DNA of 44,993 nucleotides, from NCBI GenBank assembly GCA_031969915.1, contig DALYJJ010000038.1, forward strand, positions 1-44,993, in the 5' to 3' direction. How positions within the stretch are numbered: the first letter of the stretch is position 1; each line of letters starts with the position of its first letter. Under the pieces are notes generated by a model. The model saw nothing but the letters and a program-made list of their open reading frames with translations, was not told the origin of the DNA and did not search any database. Made by a program: the position numbers and the translations under genes. The DNA is from DALYJJ01 sp031969915. Lineage in GTDB: Bacteria > Acidobacteriota > Terriglobia > Bryobacterales > Bryobacteraceae. Shown here piece by piece: positions 1 to 7,843 of this stretch.

Positions 1-611
1 AAATAGGCGCGATCGAACCTCGGCCAGCCGCCGTTGCCGCTGCCGAGGATCTCTTCGAAGAGCGCCGTGAACCGGCCGCCCCCGGCGGTGGACATCCACT
101 GCACCTTGTGCTCCTCGGCATTCGGATCGAAGCCCAGAAGGCCGGTGACGCGGCCATAGAGGTCGCCCAGCGAGTCGGGCAGGTAGAGTTCCTTATCGAG
201 TTCCAGCCGGGCGCCATTCGCCTTCCAACGCGCTCCGCATCGGAAGTCGCCTTGGCGGTCCAGCGTCAGCACGGTGGCGCGCTGAAACGGAGAGGCGAAG
301 TAGGCAGAGGCCGCGTGGGCGGCGTGGTGTTCGACGATGACGATGCGGGCGTTGGGAAACTCGGCGCGCAGTTCCAGGTGCGTCTGCGCCTCCGGGCCGG
401 CGGCAAACGGTCGCACGATGGCCACCGTGTCCACCTGGTCGCGGGTCACGCGCCCGAGCGCGAGACAGGCCTCCACGGCCTCTTCCGGAAACTCGCCAGG
501 CCGGTGCCGCCGCGCGATCTTCTTCTGTTCGACGGCCGCGGCCAGCGCGCCGTCCGTGAGGAGTGCAACGGCCGGATCGCTGAGCAACCCGCCGATTCCG
601 AGGATGGTCAT
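1..611 (-). CDS. NodU/CmcH-family carbamoyltransferase, N-terminal part (runs off left edge)
   Basis: The frame opens with ATG at 611 (MTILGIGG) and stays open to base 1, giving 203 residues of the Kae1-like N-terminal domain. Members of this family transfer carbamoyl groups from carbamoyl phosphate to hydroxyls of natural products. Visible family features are a DG-AAA segment near residue 20, the metal-site signature HHAAHAASAY near residue 95, a TLD-x-x-GD segment just after it, and LGDLYGRVTGLLGF followed by EEHKV near residue 165. The usual HD near the start reads SDP, the EEER segment reads EQKK, and the DG-x-GE loop reads DRQGDF, so this is a divergent branch. It lies on the same strand as ycaO-tfuA but is separated from them by two plus-strand genes. 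A role in tailoring the same product is only inference. Confidence 0.8.
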   Translation of the reverse strand, partial: MTILGIGGLLSDPAVALLTDGALAAAVEQKKIARRHRPGEFPEEAVEACLALGRVTRDQVDTVAIVRPFAAGPEAQTHLELRAEFPNARIVIVEHHAAHAASAYFASPFQRATVLTLDRQGDFRCGARWKANGARLELDKELYLPDSLGDLYGRVTGLLGFDPNAEEHKVQWMSTAGGGRFTALFEEILGSGNGGWPRFDRAY

Positions 612-710
612 CAAAGCATTGAGTATAGCGAACCGGCCTCAGGAGGCCGCCCGCCGCGGCAACGCTCACCGCTCGCGGCTGGAGTGATCCTGGCTCGACC
701 CGCGCAGCTC

Positions 711-1676
711 TTATCGGTTCAACTCGCCAGGCAAGTCGTAGTAAACTACCCGGCCAGCGATTCGGTCCACTAAGTACAACCGCCCGGCCTCGATCCTAAA
801 GAAGTTCGCCACGGGATGACCCGTTGGATTCTGAAGTCTTGTGGTGGGTGACGGTCCCCGTCGAAGCTCTTTGAACTGAGGCAGTCTGAGCGTTATTGCA
901 GAAATAAGACGTCCGCTCAGGTCGAATACATCGACTGGCAGTCCCACGAACGTGTTGTAACTTGCCGGTACACAGAAGATCCACTGCTCCCATGCGCTCA
1001 TTTTCCCGATAAGCGCTTGATCCTTTTCCTGATTTACCCGAATCGCGTCGAGGCGGTCCGACAATAGATTGTGCGTGGCGCGTGCTCCCGTCGCGAGGTT
1101 AACGGTAGTCAAGGTACCGTCAACCCCCGAGACGGCGACCACCCACTGTCCCTGCACGGCTTTCCACCAAGGGAACTCTCCGCCAAACAAAGCACTCACT
1201 GACGAGGTACCGGTCCACTTGAGGAAGTGGATGCTCTCAACGCTGAAGCCGATCAAGTCACTCCCGCTGGTTTCCAAGAACTCGACCGACTTGTCGAGCG
1301 CGAAGCATCGCTCCGAGCGGCGGCCGTCCAGGCTGTATTCACACACCTCGATTCCTCCGGTTTGAACGTACCCCCCGAGAGCCGCTGTCCGATCCGAGAG
1401 CAGCCGTCCGAAACGTTGGTGGCCCGGGAGACTCCACCGCGTGGACTGATCTCCCTCGCGGCTCATAACCACGATCTCCGACTGCTGCTTCGAAGCGAAG
1501 ACGAACAGAAGTACGTTGCGCCTCACATCGAAATCGGAAAGTCGCGCCGAAGGCATGGTCGAGGAGACGTCGAACCATCCGGCAGGGGATAACGTGTGAG
1601 AGGTGGGTGTTGAGGGTTGCCCGAAAGCGGAAATGACAACGAACGGAACGACGCGAACGACAACGCGAAGGCTCAC
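711..1676 (-). CDS. Secreted protein of unknown function, probably a beta-propeller
   Basis: I do not recognise a family. The 321-residue product starts with GTG at 1676, preceded by a strong AAGGAGG at 1681-1687, which decides the start. The first 20 residues (RVVVRVVPFVVISAFGQ) look like a signal peptide. The remainder is rich in short hydrophobic strands ending in aromatic or charged turns (LVDRIAGRVVYYDLPG near the end), which resembles the blades of a beta-propeller. It lies about 100 bases upstream of the carbamoyltransferase on the same strand, so the two could be co-transcribed. The divergent gene at 1786 is 110 bases away. Function unknown. Confidence 0.6.
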   Translation of the reverse strand: MSLRVVVRVVPFVVISAFGQPSTPTSHTLSPAGWFDVSSTMPSARLSDFDVRRNVLLFVFASKQQSEIVVMSREGDQSTRWSLPGHQRFGRLLSDRTAALGGYVQTGGIEVCEYSLDGRRSERCFALDKSVEFLETSGSDLIGFSVESIHFLKWTGTSSVSALFGGEFPWWKAVQGQWVVAVSGVDGTLTTVNLATGARATHNLLSDRLDAIRVNQEKDQALIGKMSAWEQWIFCVPASYNTFVGLPVDVFDLSGRLISAITLRLPQFKELRRGPSPTTRLQNPTGHPVANFFRIEAGRLYLVDRIAGRVVYYDLPGELNR

Positions 1677-1740
1677 AACTCCTCCTTCGAGACGGAGGCG
1701 AGTTTACTGCGAGCATGAGCGGAGGTCAAGCCGCGGGCGC

Positions 1741-1771
1741 GATGTCGCGATGTCGCGATGTCGCGATGTCG
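1741..1771. repeat. 8-bp tandem repeat (GATGTCGC, nearly 4 copies)
   Basis: Three full copies of GATGTCGC and a fourth reading GATGTCG lie end to end. They sit in the gap between the divergent genes starting at 1676 and 1786 and end 14 bases before the ATG at 1786. The unit is not a multiple of 3. Slippage here would change promoter or leader spacing rather than a reading frame. Confidence 0.85.
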
Positions 1772-1785
1772 TATGATGCACCATC

Positions 1786-3456
1786 ATGTCCGAGCCGAAC
1801 CGCCAGCCAATCCGCACCGCCTCGGAGATCCTGAGGCAGACTGCCGCCTGGCGCGAGATGCTCGACGACTTCCAGCCGCTCGCCGAGAGCCTGGAATGGC
1901 GCTTGGCGGAGGCCCATTGGCTGGCAAACGGCGTCGCCTCTTTCGTGGATGGAAACGTGCCGTTCATCGTCAACAACGACGGCCGCCTGTCGGCGGACGC
2001 GGCGGCCGTGCTGTTTGCCAACTGCCTGGAACAGCCTCCTCCGGAGGACGGGATTGCGGTTCTCGAGACCGGCGCCGGCACCGGCCTCTTCGCACGCTAT
2101 TTTCTCGACGAGTTCCAAAGCCTCTGCCTGAGTGCGGGGCGGGATTTCTATCAGCGGTTGACCTACGTCGTCACCGATCGCTCGCCCGCTACAGTCGAAT
2201 TCTGGACCGCGAACGGCGTCTTCGCCCAGCACCAGGAGCGTGTCCGCGCGCGCGTGGCAGACGCGCTGCAACCGGCAACCGCCATCGATCGCCCGCTCCG
2301 GGCGGTCTTCTGCAACTACATCCTGGACACGCTTGCCAGTTCCACCCTGCGGCGCTCCGCCACCGGGTGGGACCAGCTATGCGTCCGCACGTGGATTGAC
2401 AGAGATCCCGAGCGGCTGCGAACATACACCCCGCTCAGCGTCGAGGAAATCCGGCAATGCGTCAGCTCCGGCGATCTCTCCCCGCTGCTTTCGCTCCCGC
2501 CGCTACTGGAGAGCGAGCGCGCCTTCCTGCCGCTGCCGGCCGGGGCATTTCCCGAGCTGGACAAGGGCTCGTTCCAACCCGGGCAGGTGGTTGCTTACAA
2601 TCACGGCGCCTTACGATGTCTCGAAACGGTCATCGCTCATCTCGAACCTTCAGGGTTTGTCCATCTCAACGACTATGGCGCTACTCGACCCGAGGACGCC
2701 GCGCGATTGGCCTTCGGCCAGCGATTTGGGCCTGCTTCGGCAATGGGGCTGGACTTCGCCTTGCTAGAAAGCGCGTTGCTGGGCAGCGATCCGGATGTGC
2801 AAATCCTGCGCCCCGAAGGTGACGATGACCTGCGTGTTCATTCGAGACTGATCCATCGCGCGGCGCCGCCCGAATGCCGCCGCGTGTTCCTGGAGCGGTT
2901 CTCGGGAGCAGCGATCCAGCGGAGCACGGCGCACCAGGAGCAAGCCAGTGCAATGGCGCTGTCAGGCAACAGGAGCCAGGCACTGGCCAGCTTTCAAATC
3001 GCCCTTGAGCGCAATCCCCGCAACTGGCTGCTGATCGGCGAAGCCGCCGTGTTCGCCCGCGAGCAGTTACGCGACGCCCCCCTCGCCATCGAATTGGCGC
3101 GGAAGGCCCTCGATCTGAATCCCTGGTATAGCCCGTGGTTGTGGAACCTGCTCGGCGAGTCGTTCGCCGGCGCCGGACGCCATCCTGAGGCTCACGATTG
3201 TCACCTGCGGGCGGAGCGGATCCGTCCGGACGACCCGGCCACCCAGTGTTACCTGGCGGGGTCCTGGCTGCGGCGGGGAGATCCGGCACAAAGCCTCCAA
3301 GCCGTAGCTCGCGGACTGGCGGCAGACTCGGCTGGCATGCACCGGCATGTGCTGCTCGATCGGCAGCAGGAAGCAATCGGCGCTCTCGCGCTCCGCTGGG
3401 CGCGCGAACGGGAGTCGTCCTCTCGCAGGCAAGAGACGCCCTCGCCAGACTTGTGA
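1786..3456 (+). CDS. MidA-like SAM-dependent methyltransferase with C-terminal TPR repeats
   Basis: A 556-residue cytoplasmic protein. Residues 90-110 carry the SAM-binding motif (VLETGAGTGLFARYFLDEF), and FCNYILDTL near residue 180 follows the layout of the MidA/NDUFAF7 methyltransferase family. From about residue 375 the sequence turns into TPR-like helix pairs (AMALSGNRSQALASFQIALE, then GESFAGAGRHPEAHDCHLRA), a tail that MidA proteins normally lack. No clear Shine-Dalgarno precedes the ATG at 1786; the octamer repeat lies just upstream. The gene is convergent with tfuA, with one small gene between. Known MidA relatives methylate protein arginines; the TPR tail suggests a protein or peptide substrate. 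The link to the YcaO/TfuA pair rests on position only. Confidence 0.7.
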   Translation: MSEPNRQPIRTASEILRQTAAWREMLDDFQPLAESLEWRLAEAHWLANGVASFVDGNVPFIVNNDGRLSADAAAVLFANCLEQPPPEDGIAVLETGAGTGLFARYFLDEFQSLCLSAGRDFYQRLTYVVTDRSPATVEFWTANGVFAQHQERVRARVADALQPATAIDRPLRAVFCNYILDTLASSTLRRSATGWDQLCVRTWIDRDPERLRTYTPLSVEEIRQCVSSGDLSPLLSLPPLLESERAFLPLPAGAFPELDKGSFQPGQVVAYNHGALRCLETVIAHLEPSGFVHLNDYGATRPEDAARLAFGQRFGPASAMGLDFALLESALLGSDPDVQILRPEGDDDLRVHSRLIHRAAPPECRRVFLERFSGAAIQRSTAHQEQASAMALSGNRSQALASFQIALERNPRNWLLIGEAAVFAREQLRDAPLAIELARKALDLNPWYSPWLWNLLGESFAGAGRHPEAHDCHLRAERIRPDDPATQCYLAGSWLRRGDPAQSLQAVARGLAADSAGMHRHVLLDRQQEAIGALALRWARERESSSRRQETPSPDL

Positions 3457-3495
3457 GATCATTCTAGGGTTTCGAACACGGAGGATCGATTCAAC

Positions 3496-3858
3496 ATGCT
3501 AACCATCCGCAACAGCGTGCTCCAGGGAGTCCACAATGGAGTCGCGGTGAACTGCGCCCTGCGCACCGGATTCCTCATTCCGAGGGGTACCTATAAGCTG
3601 CTCCCTGCCGTGCAAGACCCGGTATTCGGAGCTGTCTTTCCGATGATTTTAGCCACTGCGCCGTTCGATCCGAAGGCGAGGTTGACATGGGGTTTCGAAA
3701 AACAGGGCTGCTTTCATAGTGGGACGGGGCTCGTTCAGTACTTAGTGCTAAGCGCCCGCGCGATGCCCGGCATTAACAACGTCCTTGTCACGTCCGGGTT
3801 TTCGAGCCTGGTTGAGCTGTCGGCAAAAGGCGGCGAAGTTGCCATCGAAGTGGTCTGA
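3496..3858 (+). CDS. Small protein of unknown function (120 aa)
   Basis: Starts at ATG 3496 with GGAGG about 11 bases upstream, 39 bases after the methyltransferase-TPR gene, so probably in one transcript with it. There is no signal peptide. The segment IPRGTYKLLP-x(8)-FGAVFPMIL is faintly reminiscent of the GTY...FG stretch in DUF2778/YkuD-type transpeptidase-like proteins. The catalytic S-x-GC is not convincing here (EKQGCFHSG), so I do not assign that function. The end of the protein is strand-rich (NNVLVTSGFSSL, EVAIEVV). It faces tfuA tail to tail, 34 bases apart. It could be an accessory protein of the YcaO locus; being the modified substrate is possible but unsupported. Confidence 0.55.
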   Translation: MLTIRNSVLQGVHNGVAVNCALRTGFLIPRGTYKLLPAVQDPVFGAVFPMILATAPFDPKARLTWGFEKQGCFHSGTGLVQYLVLSARAMPGINNVLVTSGFSSLVELSAKGGEVAIEVV

Positions 3859-3892
3859 ACCGGGCCGTCGCCCCCGTTGACAAGGCCCTCCG

Positions 3893-5026
3893 TCAATCCA
3901 GCGGATTTCGCTCACGGGCGCGGTCGAGCAGCAGTCCGTAGTCGCCGGTCCACCGCAGATAGTCGAGCAGCACAGGCTCAAGCGCCACGCCGTTCCATTC
4001 CACCCCCTGGGTGACGAACGCGCTGGCTTCCAGGATCCGGTTCAGTTGGGGGCGGCTCGTGTGGCACCGTCGAAGCCAGGCCTCCACGTCTCGCTCGTCG
4101 GCCAGGCCGTGGCGCCGGCAGAACGCTGCGGAACGCTCAATGATACGCGCCGCGAAGACCCGTTCCCGATCCCGCCGCGCCTGCCGAGCGCTCAGCAGCC
4201 AGGCGAACGCTCCTTCGCTGACCTGCTCCAGCTTCACCGGGTCGCGGCGCAGCTCGTTGAGCACGGTCGCATCCGGTCCGAGGCGGGTTTCAGCTTCGGC
4301 CCGCCGTATCATCTCTACCCAATAGTTGGTCTCTTCGAAATGGTAAGTGACCGGCTGGGTCTCCATTCCGGACGCCAGGAACTGATCGATAGCGCGGATC
4401 ACCGCCGCCGCATCCTGACGCTTCTGGTTCACCCGGCCGGCAGGCAACCACTCGCGCAGCCGCTCCAATTCCGCTGCATCCACTCCAGTCACGGATTCCA
4501 GAACAGCGGAAAACGTGCGCTGCGGGTAGAACAAGCTCTTCGCCGCATCGACTAGCTTCCGCGCCGTGCATTCGCCAATCACACCGTCGGCGCACGCCTT
4601 GGCCAGAGTCGCCCGGATATCCACCATCGCCTCAGAACCCGCTCGAAAGCCGAACTCGGCCGCGGCGTGCGCCACCGCCACCTCGTCGTCGTCCTCAAGG
4701 ATTCCGTCGCGGTACGCCTCGAAGACCGCGCCGACTCCCACCATGCCGAATACCTCCAGTTCGGCTGCTCGCAGCGCGCCCATGCTGGCGCCGCCGAAAA
4801 CCGGAATGCCTTCGCTCATCGCCCACAGGATCTCTTTGTGCCAAATGGCTGGGACGCGGTCGAAGTAGCCATCGATGATGCCGATCGCGGCGGGCCGTTC
4901 CAGCGCCGCCCGGTAGACATCCCCCTGCGCGGCGGGGCCGAGACACAACAGGTCGAGATCGCTTCGGAGCTCCGCCCTTGCGTCGTCGGATGAAATCGTC
5001 GGACCAATAAAAACCACCGCGGTCAT
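3893..5026 (-). CDS. tfuA: TfuA-like protein, partner of YcaO
   Basis: TfuA proteins work with YcaO enzymes in thioamide formation on peptides and methyl-CoM reductase, and in trifolitoxin production. The TfuA domain fills residues 3-125: VFIGPTIS at 5-12, DGYFDRVPAIWHKEI near 52-66, GIPVFGGASMGALRAAEL at 73-90, then GMVG-x-GAVFEAYRDGILEDDDEVAVAHA. The product is 377 residues, with about 200 after the core domain (two helical regions ending PVLLDYLRWTGDYG). The ATG at 5024-5026 overlaps the ycaO TGA at 5023-5025, so translation is probably coupled. The family assignment is firm; the substrate is unknown. Confidence 0.9.
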   Translation of the reverse strand: MTAVVFIGPTISSDDARAELRSDLDLLCLGPAAQGDVYRAALERPAAIGIIDGYFDRVPAIWHKEILWAMSEGIPVFGGASMGALRAAELEVFGMVGVGAVFEAYRDGILEDDDEVAVAHAAAEFGFRAGSEAMVDIRATLAKACADGVIGECTARKLVDAAKSLFYPQRTFSAVLESVTGVDAAELERLREWLPAGRVNQKRQDAAAVIRAIDQFLASGMETQPVTYHFEETNYWVEMIRRAEAETRLGPDATVLNELRRDPVKLEQVSEGAFAWLLSARQARRDRERVFAARIIERSAAFCRRHGLADERDVEAWLRRCHTSRPQLNRILEASAFVTQGVEWNGVALEPVLLDYLRWTGDYGLLLDRARERNPLD

Positions 5027-6252
5027 GGGCGTTCCTCTTCTGGAGACCGGCCGCCCTCACGGTGAACTTCCGATCGGGGCGCCGGCATCTCCATCCCGGG
5101 AATCCTCACCCGCACCACCGGCAAACCGAACTCCTCTTGGGTCAGGTCGACGAGGATCGCCTGCCCGAATCCCGCCTCGCGAACGCGGTCCAGTTCCCAG
5201 GCAACATCGTCTTCAAAGGACGTTGATACGAAATTGGGAGCAGCCGCAAAGCACCATGACCCAGGCGCGTCGATCCTTCGCCGCTGTTCGGCCAACACAT
5301 CCGGATCGAGCGCACGGCGGTAATCGTCCCACCACGCGTCGTCCCGCGACCCGGCAATCACCGTCAGCCGGCTCTGTGCCGCTTCTGTCAAGGCCCTGAG
5401 CAGGGCGATCCCGCGCACCGGATGGCACCCGAAGCCGCTGGTCGAGGCGATCGGCCGGAGGGGGCTGGCATGGAGATCCGCGATTTGACACGCGTAGGCA
5501 GCGATCCCTACCGCGGTGGTGATGTCGTGCACCGATACGGCTACGCCCGCCCGCTCGAAGCGATCCAGGGCTTCGCGACAAAGCGGATCGTCAACGGTTT
5601 CGAGATTCACTCTGCGGGCTTCACGCTCCGGCTCCGAAAGCTGATCCCAACCCGCGTGCGCGTCGCGTTCCACTACTTCGCAGATGGCGTGGCTGGCCGC
5701 CTCCAACAGATGATTTCCCGAAGCCAGCCCGGTGCTGTCGGCGGCAAAGCAACGCAGGTCGAACATCCACTCTTTCGTGTAAGCACAATGCACCAACTGA
5801 TAGGGCAGCAGGATCTTCTCGTGGCCGATCAAGTCCTCGCCTTCCACCCACAGAATGGGGTAGTCGGCATGGAAATGGCTGTCGATCGGGCGGCGCAGCA
5901 ACTCCACATCGGCCACAGCGCGACGGGCCCGGAGCTCCCGATACGTTGCGAGCTGGAGCGGCAACGTCACATGCTCGGCATGATAGGTTTCGATGGACTC
6001 CATCGCCGCCGAGACCTTGGCAGCGTCGAGATCCATCCCCTTGCCTTGGCTCACGGCGAGTGAACGGGAATTCGGCCGGCAAGCCATCACCACGGGGATC
6101 CCGATGTGATCAAGTCCGGTGACATTGGCCAGCCGCGTGATGCCCATGCGCGGCAGCAGCGGCCGCAGCCGATCCAGTGTCTCCCGAGGCGAAATCAGGC
6201 GATGGGTCCCGCTGGTGTAGCCCTTGCCCGCGCCGTCTCTTCGTGTTCCCAA
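5023..6252 (-). CDS. YcaO-domain ATP-dependent cyclodehydratase/thioamidation enzyme (TfuA-associated type)
   Basis: YcaO enzymes activate backbone amides with ATP; the TfuA-linked type installs thioamides. Visible motifs are SQGKG at 68-72, SAAMESIE at 81-88, and DSTGLASG then CEVVERDAH at 172-198, all parts of the ATP/Mg site. A late RVRIPGMEM replaces the proline-rich tail of azole-forming YcaOs, as expected for TfuA partners. The product is 409 residues. The start is a TTG at 6252 in GGGGATTCGACTTG; no ATG or GTG exists in this frame back to the rsmA stop at 6370-6372, which is in the same frame. It overlaps tfuA by 4 bases. No partner E1-like or flavin dehydrogenase gene and no recognisable precursor lies nearby. 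Confidence 0.92.
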   Translation of the reverse strand: MGTRRDGAGKGYTSGTHRLISPRETLDRLRPLLPRMGITRLANVTGLDHIGIPVVMACRPNSRSLAVSQGKGMDLDAAKVSAAMESIETYHAEHVTLPLQLATYRELRARRAVADVELLRRPIDSHFHADYPILWVEGEDLIGHEKILLPYQLVHCAYTKEWMFDLRCFAADSTGLASGNHLLEAASHAICEVVERDAHAGWDQLSEPEREARRVNLETVDDPLCREALDRFERAGVAVSVHDITTAVGIAAYACQIADLHASPLRPIASTSGFGCHPVRGIALLRALTEAAQSRLTVIAGSRDDAWWDDYRRALDPDVLAEQRRRIDAPGSWCFAAAPNFVSTSFEDDVAWELDRVREAGFGQAILVDLTQEEFGLPVVRVRIPGMEMPAPRSEVHREGGRSPEEERP

Positions 6253-6369
6253 GTCGAATCCCCGCCCGCCGTCCGCTCCTCGCGCACCCTGCGCCCCGCG
6301 GCCCAGGGCGCGATCGTGTTGACCTTTGGATAGACTCGCACATTCGCGCCCGCCGGAGATCGAGCCTGG

Positions 6370-7125
6370 CTAAGAAATCAGACGTTGGTAGAGGGCCGCG
6401 AACTGGGGGAGCGAAAGCTGCTCGGCGCGCAGGCCGGCCTCGGGGTGGGCGTCCACCGCCGCCTTCCCGAAGATCCCCGCGAGGTTGTTGCGGAGCGTCT
6501 TGCGCTTGTGGGCGAAGGCGGACTGCAGGAACTTGAGGAAAGCGGCCGGGTCGGCGATGCCGAGGCGCGGCGCGGCGGGATCGAGGGTCAGCCGGATGAC
6601 GGCGGAATCGACCTTAGGCGGCGGGGCGAAGGCGCCGGGCGGCACCGTGAAGAGCAGTTCCGGACGGGCGTGGAACTGCACGAAGGCGGAGAAGTAGCCG
6701 TAGTCCCGCGAACCGGGCGCCGCGGCGATGCGCTCGGCCACCTCTTTCTGCACCAGGAAGACCGCGTGTTGCAACGCCCCGCCGCCGGCGGTGAGGGTGC
6801 GCTCGATGATCGGCGAGGTGATGTAGTAGGGCAGGTTGCCGCACACGACGGCAGCCCCGAGAGCGGCGAAATCGAGCGCGAGGACATCGCCTTCAAGGAG
6901 CGTGAAACGGGGTTCGGAGGCGTATTGCTCGCGCAGCCGCGCGGCCAGTCCGGCGTCCAGTTCCACGGCGAAGAGGCGGTCGCAGCGGGCGAGCAGCGGC
7001 CGCGTGAGCGCGCCTTTGCCGGGACCGATTTCGAGCACCACGGCCTGGCGCTCGGGACACGCCGCGGCGGCGATCTTCTCGAGCGTCGCCCCGCGAATGA
7101 GAAAGTGCTGGCCTAGTCTGCGAAC
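6370..7125 (-). CDS. rsmA: 16S rRNA dimethyladenosine transferase (RsmA/KsgA)
   Basis: Dimethylates two adjacent adenines in helix 45 of 16S rRNA during 30S maturation. Motifs are GQHFL near the N-terminus, VLEIGPGKGALT, the catalytic NLPYYITSPI, and VPPGAFAPPPKVDSAVIRL. The first canonical start in frame is GTG at 7041 (223 residues), but that removes the conserved GQHFL segment. The frame continues upstream to a TGA at 7138-7140. The best position for a family-like N-terminus (RRLGQHFLIRG) is a GTT at 7123-7125, with AAGGG at 7134-7138 eight bases before it. I give that start with reservation: GTT is not a normal start codon. The anti-sigma gene stop lies 4 bases upstream, so the genes are coupled. 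Confidence 0.9.
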   Translation of the reverse strand, partial: VRRLGQHFLIRGATLEKIAAAACPERQAVVLEIGPGKGALTRPLLARCDRLFAVELDAGLAARLREQYASEPRFTLLEGDVLALDFAALGAAVVCGNLPYYITSPIIERTLTAGGGALQHAVFLVQKEVAERIAAAPGSRDYGYFSAFVQFHARPELLFTVPPGAFAPPPKVDSAVIRLTLDPAAPRLGIADPAAFLKFLQSAFAHKRKTLRNNLAGIFGKAAVDAHPEAGLRAEQLSLPQFAALYQRLIS

Positions 7126-7129
7126 GGCG

Positions 7130-7837
7130 TTAGCCCTTCACGTCGATGTAGTAGCGCGGCCGGAACGAGATGCGCACCTTGCCGTTCATCGGCTGGCCGA
7201 AGGTGGTGGCCGGGGTGAACCGCGCCAGCAGCAGGCTGTATTCGATGCTCCGCCGCACGCTGGCGTCGCGCATCCAGTTCGCGCCCTTCTCTACCGTATA
7301 ATCCACCATCCGGCCGCTGCCGTTGATATCGAGTTCGAGCACAATCTCGTCGGTGGTGAAGTCGGGCGCCTCCGCTTCCATCAGCGATGCCGTGGTGTAG
7401 AGCTGCGTGGGCACGTCGCCGGTGATCTGGATGTGCAGGCGTCCGGGCGTGAAGGAGGGCACCAGGGCGCAGAACAGAATGATCGCCGCGCAGATACCGC
7501 CGAAGGCGGGCAGCGCGATCGGACGCATCAGGTTGTCGAAAGTCAGGGCCAGCGATTCCAGCGTGTACCGGACAAAGGAACGAACGTCGCGCCGCGCCGC
7601 CGCGCGCTTCAACTCACGGGAAGCCACCACGCGCAGCGCCGCTTTCAACTGGGCGGGGGCGGGCCGTTTGGGGAGCGCGCGCAGAGAACTCCTCAGGCGC
7701 TGCATTTCCGCGTAGTGCGGTCCGCACGTCCGGCATGTCCCCAGATGATCGGCGACCGCCCGCCGGTCGCCCATGGGGAGGCGATCGTCAAGGAACTCGG
7801 CAATCCGCTGAACCACGCTTTCGCAGGTCATTCGCAC
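7130..7837 (-). CDS. Anti-sigma factor with zinc finger, membrane-anchored
   Basis: The 235-residue protein begins with a zf-HC2 type anti-sigma domain: C5 and the HLGTCRTC zinc-binding set near residues 31-38. One membrane helix follows at about 108-128 (IALPAFGGICAAIILFCALV). The last 100 residues are outside the cytoplasm and resemble a TonB/energy-transducer C-terminal-like domain (DEIVLELDINGSGRMVDYTV, then ARFTPATTFGQP). It directly follows the ECF sigma gene, 6 bases apart. The pair should form a membrane-sensing regulatory switch; the signal is unknown. Confidence 0.82.
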   Translation of the reverse strand: MRMTCESVVQRIAEFLDDRLPMGDRRAVADHLGTCRTCGPHYAEMQRLRSSLRALPKRPAPAQLKAALRVVASRELKRAAARRDVRSFVRYTLESLALTFDNLMRPIALPAFGGICAAIILFCALVPSFTPGRLHIQITGDVPTQLYTTASLMEAEAPDFTTDEIVLELDINGSGRMVDYTVEKGANWMRDASVRRSIEYSLLLARFTPATTFGQPMNGKVRISFRPRYYIDVKG

Positions 7838-7843
7838 GCTCTT

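Noticed and set aside
1741..1771. 8-bp repeats considered as a CRISPR-like or phase-variable coding array
   Set aside because: No spacers, only one short array, and it is outside any reading frame; kept as a simple tandem repeat.
3496..3858. Small protein as an L,D-transpeptidase or DUF2778 effector
   Set aside because: Only a GTY...FG resemblance is visible; no S-x-GC catalytic motif or secretion signal.
6110..6343. 77-residue minus-strand frame beginning with ATG just upstream of ycaO, considered as a RiPP precursor
   Set aside because: It runs through the first 140 bases of ycaO in another frame, is very rich in Arg, Gly and Ala, and has no leader/core pattern; it is a GC-driven shadow.
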